From: Allium sativum
Taxonomy: Eukaryota > Streptophyta > Magnoliopsida > Asparagales > Amaryllidaceae
DNA: 64,000 nt
Reading direction: 5' to 3'
NCBI GenBank assembly: GCA_030737875.1
Contig: CM060911.1
Coordinates: 110,960,625-111,024,624 of the forward strand
Both the position numbers and the translations under genes were made by a program. Position 1 is the stretch's first letter. The number at the start of each line of letters is the position of its first letter. The notes beneath the pieces were generated by a model that worked only from the letters and a program-made list of their open reading frames with translations, was not told the DNA's origin and ran no database searches. Positions 22,592 through 32,198 of the stretch are shown here, piece after piece.

Positions 22592-24370
22592 TACATCTTG
22601 TTGCAAATAAGATGTGCTTTGAATAAGTCGAGATGAATCTTTTTCTGTATAAATGGCTTGTCATATGCCGCATTGCTTCCGTTGATGCTTATCGGGCCAA
22701 ATTTCACGGCTAGAGTGGTCAAGATGATCAAGTAATCGTTTAGACTTCATCGAATCAAGAGGTAGAATTCCTTCATCATAGGTCATGCGGTATGTTTGGC
22801 TCCCGTGTGAGATCGTACATGTAAAAGTTGATGCCAAACGACGCCATATTCCTAAATAAGTCAAGTGCATTACTAAGCTAAGATTTCTTTAATGTATAAG
22901 TCAATGTATACAATAGCCGTCCAAGTCATAGTATGGTGTCAGAATCTTCGTATCTTGAGCTAGCATCTGGACCGTTCGGATAGAGCGCATCAGAGTCGGC
23001 ATATGAATTTGTCATTTTTGCTTGGATTTGGACTATCTCGATATCAGGATATTAATCTAGGACTCCATGATTGCATCTAATCGTAATAATAGTGCATCCG
23101 AAAGCCATGATCACTTCAGATTGTTTTATAGTCCCATGATCGCATACGAGTCAGTACGAGATGTTGTTGAAAACATGCAAGCCAATAGCTGGTAGGATTA
23201 CCACAATTGTAAGGCAGCAGAGGAGTTCATCATACTCTCCATTTGATGCAGTTGCAGATCAAGTCTTTGAATTCTTGCTTGATCCGTAATTTCGCTCACT
23301 TGGATGGTCGGGATGAATCACGTCATATTTTAAAGATATAATGTATATGTTCTGAATCATGCATTGAGTCAGGGTCATGTTTAAAGTCAATCTGTCGGTT
23401 GAAGTTGATGTTCCTAGCATTAGTGGAGGACGAGCGAAGTCAGTGCTTATGCCCCCAGCATTGTTGGGGGTTATGATAGGTCAATCGGACATCCAATCTT
23501 TTAGCCTTTATACTTTTTTCTGCCGCATCGGGTTAGATATGTAGGTTCAACAATCTTAGACACCCTGTGTCGTTATGTGCACATTCCCAAGTCATCAAGG
23601 GTTGGAGTTGTATATGCGAATGGTCGAATCACATTAGCGTTGGGGTCAACCCATCTGCTTAGCCAGAAAGCAGTGATCGCCTTATTGAGTATATCAGCAA
23701 AATTAGATACTCTCCTCGCATCAGCTGCAGAGTTGAGTAAGCTCGTCAATCTTGCAAGCGAGCGAACGTCGTTAGTGAGTTATTCGAGCTCCTTCGTTCA
23801 CGCTGTGGCATAATCCAAAATAGCCATCATAGTCTTGTTGAGTCTATCTCCCATGCTTGGTTCCATTAAGCTTGACAATCAAGACCGCGGGCCCGATTAA
23901 TGACATTGGTCATTTCCAGAATTGTAAATTCCTGTTAGTCTTTCCTGGGGCTTTTCTTTTTCCTTTATTATTTCAAGAGTCAGATGGTGCTCCATTCTGT
24001 CGTGAAGACATTGAGATCATCCATTTCAACATTAGCACACTCTTATTGCACGAATCTATCTGTCTCAGGATAGGATTTTCCAACGTTTCTAGGAAAATCT
24101 CATGGTAGAGAGATACCGAGGTTTGTTTCAGAGGTGAATCCTCCAAGTCCTCTTGGTGGATCTCGATGAAGAGGGATTTTGAAGTTTGAGATATCCATAA
24201 TACCGGATACTACAGCAATCAACACCATATATGGTCCAGGTCGATGTACCGATGCTGCTGCAACGTTGAATCTTTCAAGGAATGCATGCAGGGTCTCGCT
24301 GGATCTCTATTGAAGCATCAATTAATATTGCCAATTTGGCCCTCGCCTTTGAGAAGTTGTCGCCAATTAT
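22592..24370 (-). other. 3' internal region of element E, no coding signal
   Basis: Where polymerase should be, the minus strand shows no RT or integrase motif and frequent stops. One hairpin unit of the type seen at 26240-28100 occurs at 23446-23475 (CCCCCA...TGGGGG). The 78-codon plus frame at 23577-23813 is antisense to the element and unrecognised. Confidence 0.6.
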
Positions 24371-24535
24371 CTAATTTAGCGCTGGTGCCCTCGGTATGAA
24401 GTCTTGAAGTGGGTGGAAGCCAGTTTCTAGCTTCTTGGTTACGCGTATGTAATAGTCGTCAATCAGGCTTCTATCTTTTAATTCTGGATGGTGACCCGCT
24501 ACTTGGATGTATGAAGGTTGTTCTTGAGGAGCCAT
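24371..24535 (-). CDS. Short hypothetical frame in element E (54 aa)
   Basis: ATG at 24535 gives a 54-codon frame starting MAPQEQPSYIQVAGHHPEL with an acidic/aromatic middle (DRSLIDDYYIRV). I do not recognise it. Composition is protein-like, and it lies in the middle of the internal region on the element's sense strand. It may be a gag-derived fragment. Confidence 0.25.
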   Translation of the reverse strand: MAPQEQPSYIQVAGHHPELKDRSLIDDYYIRVTKKLETGFHPLQDFIPRAPALN

Positions 24536-25002
24536 TCTTCTGCTTATAGTCTAGGTTATTATGAAGCTTAGATAATCGTAAATGTGCCTAAAGCTGGCGG
24601 ATAGTCAGATGTTGATGTTCGAAGCTCTTATCCCGTACTACCCATCCATGGGGATTTTACTAAACGGTGGTCATCAAATCCACGTATTCTCTGAATTCGT
24701 ACTCCCTCATCGAGATGTGAGTTAGAGTTTGATAGAAAATGATTTATTCGTGTCCAGCTCATGTTAGTCCTTGGTCTCCCATCCAAGCTTTGAGGTTCGG
24801 AGTCGGATGGCAATGAAGTTAGACTATAGCTTTCTCGAATGCTCTCGTCTTCCTTTATATGGGGGGCCTCATGTTGAGGTTGAGCTAGATTTTAAACATT
24901 CCTCCGAATTGGAGCAAAGGTTGGTTGGGCTTCGTTTAATTTTTCGGTGGCTCTTGCATATCCATCGTTTTCATCCAAAATGTTACAGTCGGAAGTTGCA
25001 TG

Positions 25003-25251
25003 CTACAAATGCCTGGGAGGAGGTTGGTTGCATCTTGTTTCGTTAAAGACGACTATGCCAACTTGTCCTAGGGTCCCATATGATCTGGACCACGGGGCAG
25101 GGAGTGTATGAGCCAAGTTCATTGTCGTTTGAATTCCCATGGTGCTCGCTCTAGCGAATAAGTCGAAGCTACTAGGCCTTCCATCTATCCGAGTAGAGAA
25201 GTTATCCACCATTTTCTGTCGTTTCCGGAGAAGTTCATCTCGCTGATCCAT
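25003..25251 (-). pseudogene. Possible gag N-terminal remnant in element E
   Basis: This 82-codon frame starts MDQRDELLRKRQKMVDNF, a charged helix-like segment such as often precedes the gag capsid in Ty3 elements. It is followed by a Pro/Arg region and a stop. Neighbouring sense-strand frames (25305-25532, 25492-25722, 25772-26131) are in other phases and lack family motifs, so if this was gag it is frameshifted and fragmented. Confidence 0.3.
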
Positions 25252-26239
25252 TTGAGTTCACAAATCAGCAAGGGTACCATCCATTTCATATCTAGCTTGA
25301 CATGCTAAGGGATCATCACAAGAAGAAATCTGCTACCTTCCTTCGATCCTAGCGCCTTCTGCGCCAATATCCTCAGCACGGAAGAAATTTCTATCTTCCT
25401 TCTTCTTAGCTTTTGAGTCTGAGTGTCAGGCAATTCGCCTCCTCGCAAGTTAGGAGTCGAAGCAATGGCATATCCCTTTACATGGGTTCTTTCAACCGGG
25501 AAGTCGGTCCGGACTAGCAAATGGACGTTCACTCTGCATCCATTTCGTGGTCCTCAAGCAGCCTGTCAAGATCGAGGTATAATTTAGACACAGACATATA
25601 ACATTTATGAATATTTTCAGCAGTGCGGCCCCAGTCCGGGGGTAATGGAGAAAGGTTGGCAGTTGTATCACATCCCTTTTAAATTTAGACGTAGATGCAC
25701 GGAAGGGAGACATTGTTTTCAAAGCTTATGTGATTGAGTTATCCAAGTGCTCGAGTTATCGCGTTTTCTATTCAATATATTTGTGTGGTGGCACTCGTCG
25801 TTGTACTTGGGCTATGGCTAGTCATACATGGGTGTGTATGTTGATTTGATATATCACTCTTAGGACCTCCTTTCGGTGATTGCATTGAGTCGTGTGGGAA
25901 GCTTAGCATTAGAAGTCGACGTCGTTCCTTCAAACACGACCTCTTTGTTGTTGTACGCGAGTATCCCTTGTGTCTTTGCTTTGTATCTGTACATAATCTT
26001 GCAATTCGAAAAAGAATTGTTAGCTTAGTCTTGCAAGCTACTAAGTCAATCTTTAAGTCACGAGCAATTGTAGCTCGAAATGAAAACATGTTGAGTGCTA
26101 ATGTATCTAGCATAGAATTATTAAATGTCAAAGTGTTAGGTGTCGTAGTTTGGAGGTATAGTGTCTGTAGCCTCCATTTAACTTTGAAACACGGGTCGCG
26201 TCCGAAGCGTGTTTGAAGTTAATTCAGAAATCTATGTCC

Positions 26240-28100
26240 GTGCCCCCAGCGTTGATGGGAACCGGATTAAGTCATTCGGATGTCCAATCCGTAAGTCCTT
26301 TATAATCCTGTCCTCAGTCGGAGGGCAATGAAGATTGCATGCACGTCGCAGCATTGTCCTTTATACTCTCTCCCAACTCGTGAGAGTTAGAGTTATGGGT
26401 TTAGTGGTCTTAAGTCATGGTGCACCATTCACACTAACCCAACAGATTTGTACTCTCTCTCAAGTCGTGAGAGTTAGAGTTATGGACGTCGCGGTTCGTC
26501 CTTTATACTCTCCCAAAGTCAGTTTGGGTTAGAGTTGTGGATCGAGTGGTCTTAAATCTTGGCGCGCCTGTCACACTCATCCTAAGTTTATACTCATATC
26601 CAAGCTCTGAGGATTAGAGTTAGTCGGGCAAACAGTCGGGTCACATTTGCCTTGGCATCGTCCCTTTGCTCCCATGTCAAGGGCAAAGGTCGCCATCGGG
26701 GATGATCGGTTCTCACCCCTATTGAGTATATACTCCTCCCTTCCGAAGCATGGGAAAGAGTTAGATACGTCGTTAGAGAGCGGTCGAGTCATACTCATCC
26801 TCATCTTAACATATCTCTTTTGCCCCCACTTCGAAGGTAAAAGTTATCTCGTTCATGGTATTGTACCCGTCACTGTTGCACTCTTCCCATCAGATCAAGG
26901 GATAGAGTCGTCGATCTACCGAGTAATTATGTCACACTCGAATACATTTCTATGTCTTGCGTGGCGAATCAATGGATAGATGATGAGGAGGCCTCATTAG
27001 TATGTCCATATATGGATAACACAGGTCGAACTCGTGTGCATTTACTCTCTTGCCCCCACGTCAAGGGCAAAAAGTCGGTGAATGAATGGTCGAACTTCTT
27101 TTGCTTTAGAATGTTGTCGTTAGGCCAATAGTAAGCGGGTGAAGGGTCGAATCACGTTCGCCAAAGCTTTACATTCCTCCGATCAAACTATGGCAGGAGT
27201 TGTCGGTACCAAACCTCGGGTACCTGCAACATTCATATACGAATTTGCATGAGTTAATCATGTCAATAAATCAAGAAGTATGTAAAGGAAAAATGCATGA
27301 TTGGAAAATAAGTATGTTGATAGGCGGTGCTGCCTCCTTTATTTGGATTTATGTAATTCGATGGCATCGACTGCAGGATCTGATTGTATGGACGGTCGAA
27401 CCACGTCCATCTGGAGTTGGATCTCAACTCTGAAATGCAATGATCGATGCACAATTATCTTGAGATCTGCCACGTGTGAGCCAAGGAGTGGATGGTCACC
27501 TCGGATCCATCTTAAGGTATACAACTTCTCTCAGGCGAAGGACGTGGCTCTGTAAACGAGTAGTTCAATCGGGCTCGTTACGGCAATGCTCCATAATTCT
27601 TCCTGTAGGTGCTCAAAGTTTGATCGGTACCAGATTCGGGGTACCTACATCATCCACATATAAATTCATCTGAGTTAGTTACATCAATAACTCATAAAGC
27701 ATGTAAATATAAGAGTCATGGTTAAAAAGTAATCCTGTTAAAGGAATGAATATCATTCTGTGCGAAGATGGCATTGTACGCTCTTTGCAGGTCTATTTTT
27801 CCTCACTACATCTCTGTCAGGGGATGGCTGTCAAAATCTTTAGCTGGCGATGAACGTCTTTTCAAACCGTTGTGGGGTGGCGGTCCCAAGAATGAACAGA
27901 CCTTGAAAGTGGACTTGGAGTGACAAAGGCAATTAGGTAAATACTATAAGCGAATGACGAGGTCGCATCTTATTTGAATCGCCTTCTTGCCCCCCATGCT
28001 AAGGGCAAGGATTGAGTATAAGGGAGTCATGGCTGCTAGGGGGATAGTCATATCTCATCCATCCGCAGATATGCCTTTAGTCCCACGTTGGGAATAAGAT
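26240..28100 (-). repeat. Array of degenerate hairpin units in element E
   Basis: At least thirteen imperfect inverted repeats occur at irregular spacing. Pyrimidine-rich left arms (CTCTTTTGCCCCCAC type) pair with GGGCAAAGAG-type right arms. Examples: 26451-26481, 26504-26540, 26662-26689 (CCTTTGC/GCAAAGG), 26815-26845, 27043-27078 (TTGCCC/GGGCAA) and 27981-28011 (CTTGCCC/GGGCAAG). Several units are followed by a shared GTCGAATCACRTT-like tail. Arm sequences differ but remain paired. Confidence 0.75.
27202..27724 (-). repeat. Two ~100-bp direct repeats in element E
   Basis: 27202-27305 and 27622-27724 align along their length: each begins TCGGTACC, has a second GGTACCT about 8-10 bp on, then ATTCAT...GAGTTA and TCAATAA. 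Start-to-start spacing is 420 bp. Non-coding. Confidence 0.8.
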
Positions 28101-28925
28101 CTAATGCACAGATAATCAATCAGCATCCAGTCTTAAGTGCTCTAAACCTTTAACTTGCCACCTCCATCGAGTAGCATCTCCTAATTAGCTAAATAGCAGG
28201 CTCTTCCAGTAACATGGTCGCCATGGACCATTCCCATTCCATCTTTCATTAGGAATTTTAGCAATAGATACCAGGGTGCAATGTAAGCTCTAATCGCCGC
28301 TAGAGCTGGTCAGTTTAGACCTTAGTCAGATAAACTTGACTACAATAGCATGGCTTCCAAGGCTTGAAGTAATGTTCACGTTTTCTATCACAATTTATGT
28401 ATGAAGTCGAGAGCTAATGGTCGATTCATATTTGTTTTGATCTCGAACTCTCATCTCTTGACAAAGGTCATATGGTGACTGGTGAGTAGTCAAGTTGCTA
28501 TCATCCGAGCAAAGATTCATATGTCCAATCATGGCCTGCAGGGGTTCCGCTGTTACCTATCGCTGGGCACCAAAGTATGTTGACCTAACCCTTATTCGAT
28601 GGAAATCAGTCTTCCTCAATGCGATTGACAGCAAATAGCCATTGCAAAGGTTAGCTAAGTTCTTCGGGAGGTGAGACGCAGGACATTTTATTCATCACAT
28701 CATACAATTGAAGTGTAGCTTTGGGATGTTGGGATCCTTAGCTGCTTTCTGGTATCCCACTATTGACAATCATGGTCACTAAGATCATATGAATCATCTT
28801 TGAAGTAGTGTTCGAACTGTTCTATATAACTGTCATTCGATGCTCCGCCGATTGGACATGTTTAAGTCATATAAATGGGATGGTCACTACTCATTAGGGA
28901 ACAACATCAGTTGCATTGCTGAAAT

Positions 28926-29378
28926 CTACACTATCGGAGTTCCAGAAGATGAGGCTACTATTAGACAATCATTATCTCGTATACTGTCGTTGATAGCAAG
29001 CTGAATCTGACTAACAGCTCCTCCCATTGAATGGCATCGGCAAATAGAGGCTATGGCTTTTGGAGGAATCCTAGTCGTTGCCATTTGGTTGTCATATTCT
29101 TTGACTATCCACCTTATCTTCATTAACAAACTTTGATGACTACTGTTGGTCAAAATATACGTCGAGCCGAAGGCGAGCCGTGCTCCGAGCCGAAGGCGAG
29201 GCCGTCTGCGGGTCCGGGCGCAGCGCCGGCGGGGGTCCGGGGCCCCGCAGTCCCGGGGGTCCGGGGCCCCGCAGTCCCCGCACGATTTTTTCGATTTTGG
29301 AAGATGGAGCCTTTTCTGAAATGATCTTAAAAATGTTTTTTTTTTCAAAAATAGCTGTTTCGGGTCGGATCGGATCAT
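28926..29378 (-). CDS. Hypothetical 150-aa frame spanning the GC-rich block of element E
   Basis: The longest frame on the element's sense strand near its 5' end starts with ATG at 29378. It reads a basic N-terminus (Lys/Phe-rich), then a repeated CGAPDPR segment encoded by the GC-rich block, then an ordinary-looking C-terminal half (QMATTRIPPKAIASI). I recognise no domain. It lies about 540 bp inside the right LTR, where gag would begin. It could be a leader protein or an accident of the low-stop GC block. Confidence 0.3.
   Translation of the reverse strand: MIRSDPKQLFLKKKTFLRSFQKRLHLPKSKKSCGDCGAPDPRDCGAPDPRRRCARTRRRPRLRLGARLAFGSTYILTNSSHQSLLMKIRWIVKEYDNQMATTRIPPKAIASICRCHSMGGAVSQIQLAINDSIRDNDCLIVASSSGTPIV
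29160..29285. repeat. GC-rich block with palindromic 24-bp duplication
   Basis: An abrupt, very GC-rich stretch in an AT-rich window. GGGGTCCGGGGCCCCGCAGT occurs twice and contains GGGGCCCC and CCCGGGGG palindromes; GAGCCGAAGGCGAG is also duplicated. Strong foldback is expected. Confidence 0.9.
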
Positions 29379-29588
29379 GCCTTCAAATTTGCGGTTCGGA
29401 GATTGTCTTCAGGTCGGGTCGGATCGGACTAGTTCCTCCGAGCCGGATCGGAGACGTCATTAGCTAGTCTGTTCGGTATATATGAAAGAGCCGGTTCGGA
29501 TCTCCTCCTCCTGTTCGGATCAGATGTTCTTTTTCAGGTTGGGTAAGACCCGATCCGACCCCCTGTGGGAGATTGGACTGCGCCTCAT

Positions 29589-29732
29589 CTACATCTGATC
29601 CAAGGGCTTCAACTGCATCTGATCTGGACTCTTTGCCTGCATCCGATCCGGTCTCTTCGTCTGCATCCGAACCTGTCCCTTCGCCTGCATCCGAACCTGT
29701 CTCTTCGCCTGCATCTGATCCAAAAGCTTTGC
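29589..29732 (-). repeat. 24-bp minisatellite (six units) near the primer site of E
   Basis: Units start CTGCATCYGA (first unit CTACAT) at 29589, 29613, 29637, 29661, 29685 and 29709, exactly every 24 bp. It stays open in several frames. On the element's sense strand the frame 29813-29589 repeats an 8-residue RMQAKGQV-like unit; on the plus strand it reads ASEPVPSP-like units. Confidence 0.95.
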
Positions 29733-29900
29733 TGGACTCTGTTTTCGATCTTCAACGATTGCTTCTACATGGCATGGTGGCGACTTCATTTCTGTTAATC
29801 TCCACAATTGCAAAGTAAATAGAACTCATAGGATTTCCTCATCGGACTTGGCAATCCAATAAGTAGATTGGAGAATCCTTAAGCGCTGAGAATCTTCATC

Positions 29901-29920
29901 TCTCAGTGAAAGCACCAAAA
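29901..29920 (-). other. Primer binding site, element E
   Basis: On the minus strand TTTTGGTGCTTTCACTGAGA directly follows the right LTR. It begins TGGTGC after a short spacer, unlike the Met-type site of the other elements. I cannot assign the tRNA. Confidence 0.7.
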
Positions 29921-30682
29921 TGTTAGACCAAAAAATGGTCCTAACACCCACTTGATAATGTTTTGTAGAGAATAATGAGGAATCATGAACAAAAAGCAAG
30001 AAAAATCAATCAACACACGGAATTTACAGTGGTTCGGCGTTAACAAGCCTACATCCACTTCATAGCTTCTCAATTCATTCAGAAACTACAAATACAATGA
30101 GTATTGACGCTCAAGCACTCAATTACAATGAATAATACTCTCCGAATTCATTGATTTTATTAAAGAGGATGAAGGTTCTTTGTTGGTAGCCATGGCCGAA
30201 ATAGATAGAGCTTCCTTGAGGCCAAAAAGTCCCTTTAAATGATGTGTTGTATGTGTATTTATAGGTAGAAATTCGGTTAGGGTTGAGTGGCCACGTGGCA
30301 GCTTTAGAGTAAATCTCGGAAGTAGTTGAGAACATGGGGAAATGGTCTTTAACTGCCCAGAATTCGGTTAGGGGTAGAGACCCGATCCGGTTGGCCCGAT
30401 CTGGATAACCCGATCCGGATGACCCGATCCGGTTTACCCGATCCGGATGACCCGATCCGGTTTACCCGATCCGGTTTGGTTGGTCAGAAATATTCGCTTT
30501 AGCTTGATCCGAAATGGTGGAATCCAACCCGAAGCTTATGTGCACAGAAATACGAGTTTTCCCATACTTCGTTACTTCGTCCAAGCAGATGTCAATCTCT
30601 GGTAGTTCATACTCAAGCCCTGAGTGGCCTTCCTGATAGAGTTCTTCGGCTTTGGATAGTCTGGTCACAAAGCAGGCTAACA
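29921..30682 (-). mobile_element. 5' LTR of element E
   Basis: Same 762-bp length as the left LTR and nearly identical, including TATAAATA (30256-30263) and the 14-bp x7 array (30381-30474). It is followed by the target duplication TTAAC at 30683-30687. Confidence 0.96.
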
Positions 30683-31410
30683 TTAACATTATGTAAATGT
30701 AGCATAATGAAGTAATAAATGGATTTAATAAAATGTCAATATTGTATAAGTATTAACATTTACATTATTGTAGCATTGTAAAATAATTATTGGAAGTTAA
30801 TTAAAAGCCAATGTTATGTAAGCCTAACATTATAAATTAATAAATATAATGTAACATTACGAGAGAACTAATTTAGGAAAGATAATGCATGTGTAGACGC
30901 AGGAGTGTAGACGCACATGTGTATATTATTTTATATAAATATATGCACGAATTAGTTTCATAAATAACAATTTGAAAATCAACGCATGTCAAAAAAATCA
31001 AGAATTAAAAGAAGTTAATTAACATTGTAAATTAAAGTTTAAAATTCAAATGAAGAAATAATAAGGGTGCGATTTGACCAATATATAGGTCTGGTCGACT
31101 CATAGGTCGACCCAATTGAGGGTTAGGTTAACCAAAACAAGCTATTTTAGCGTATTTTGGATGTATCGTGAACAAATAGAATTTGATCTGTTTTAACAAA
31201 TATATGATGTGATTTCAGACATCTATGAACAAACGTGCAGGGATAACCTTCAAATCCATATTTTTCTAAGTTGGCTCGAAAGCTCTGTCATTTTCTTTTC
31301 TCTTTCAATTCTTGAGAAATAATATTTCAGATCTAATTTTTCTGATTGGAAATATGGGAGAAGAAACTGCAGACTTAGGAAGAGATTTCGATTTTTGTTG
31401 TCCGAAAGGG

Positions 31411-31708
31411 GTAAGTTCTATAAATATGGTTTTCAATTTAGTTTCTTTTTATTCTTTTAGATCCAAATTTATAATCCATGCAAAATCCTGTTTGTGTATC
31501 CAAATACGTTTACAAAAGGGAAGTCTATGAGTAATAGAATTAGATTAAAAATCAGATCTGAAACTTGGAGTGCTTTTTTCAGATGAAACTATCCTTTACA
31601 GATGTAGTTGTAGTACTCTTTCGTTGCAAGGCGATGGAGTTCTATCGAGGAGGACATAATGTGCTGTGAATAATGCCTAGGATCGAGGTATTTTATTGGG
31701 CATTTAGC

Positions 31709-31748
<40 letters not shown>

Positions 31749-32110
31749 CGTGCGTGCGTGTGTGTGTGTGGATTATTAGGTTTTGTGTACTTAAAAGTGG
31801 ATGGGTACGATTTATGCATGGAGGCAAGAGTAGCGTAAACCCAAATAACCTGATATATTTAAAAAATGAAATAGAATGGTATACATAGTGTGGAACTTAA
31901 AAGTGTATAATTTTTCCATTCATTAGAACTTTAGTTCTAACCCCCTTTACATTTAATCCACAGGTTCGATGGCAGACAGAGAATACTTAGCTTAGAGACA
32001 CTTATTTGGAAAATGTCAATATTTTAGCAAGTATTTAACTGTTATTATATATTATTCATTTCCACTACGGGTTTTATTCATGCTCTAATACATTTATCAC
32101 TTATTTGCAG
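31411..32110 (+). other. Candidate leader intron in relic F
   Basis: Donor CCGAAAGGG|GTAAGTTCT and acceptor CACTTATTTGCAG|G. The upstream segment holds an ATG (31354) opening a 19-codon frame into the donor. This is the shortest intron of the set (700 bp), matching the shortest LTR. Confidence 0.5.
31709..31771. repeat. Compound microsatellite (TA)n(TG)n with GTGC variants
   Basis: About ten TA units run into TG units with an interior TGCGTGCGTGCG patch. It lies inside the candidate intron of relic F. Confidence 0.98.
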
Positions 32111-32198
32111 GATACTAAATACTTGACTTGGGTTTCAGTGGACTTGAATTTTAGCACTTCGCGAAAAATCCAGTCCCGCCGAGGTTTGGGTTGTTACA

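Larger units (their letters stand above)
21815..30682 (-). mobile_element. Element E: young LTR retrotransposon without recognisable polymerase (8868 bp)
   Basis: Two 762-bp LTRs differ at only about ten positions by eye, with no length difference, so insertion is recent. Primer site at the right and polypurine tract at the left give minus orientation. In element sense the 7.3-kb internal region holds a 24-bp coding minisatellite, a GC-rich block, an array of hairpin units and a few short gag-like frames. I find no RT, RNase H or integrase motif on either strand. It is therefore probably non-autonomous. The primer site is not the Met type, so it belongs to a different lineage from the long-LTR elements; I cannot assign which. 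Confidence 0.95.
30850..32198 (+). mobile_element. LTR-like relic F (about 1.35 kb)
   Basis: Ends GGTTTGGGTTGTTACA at 32198, the family terminus, and may begin TGTAACATTACG at 30850. It shares the U3 motif GGTCGACCC (31109-31117) with H and K and has a donor/acceptor pair. No primer site follows and the flanks (TATAA, AATCA) do not form a clear target duplication, so it is a solo LTR or fragment with uncertain left edge. Confidence 0.55.

Noticed and set aside
23577..24108. Plus-strand frames as host coding exons
   Set aside because: Antisense to element E, short, and without splice or domain support.
25772..26131. 119-codon minus-strand frame in element E
   Set aside because: No gag or polymerase pattern; neighbouring frames are in other phases, and it runs into the hairpin-rich area.
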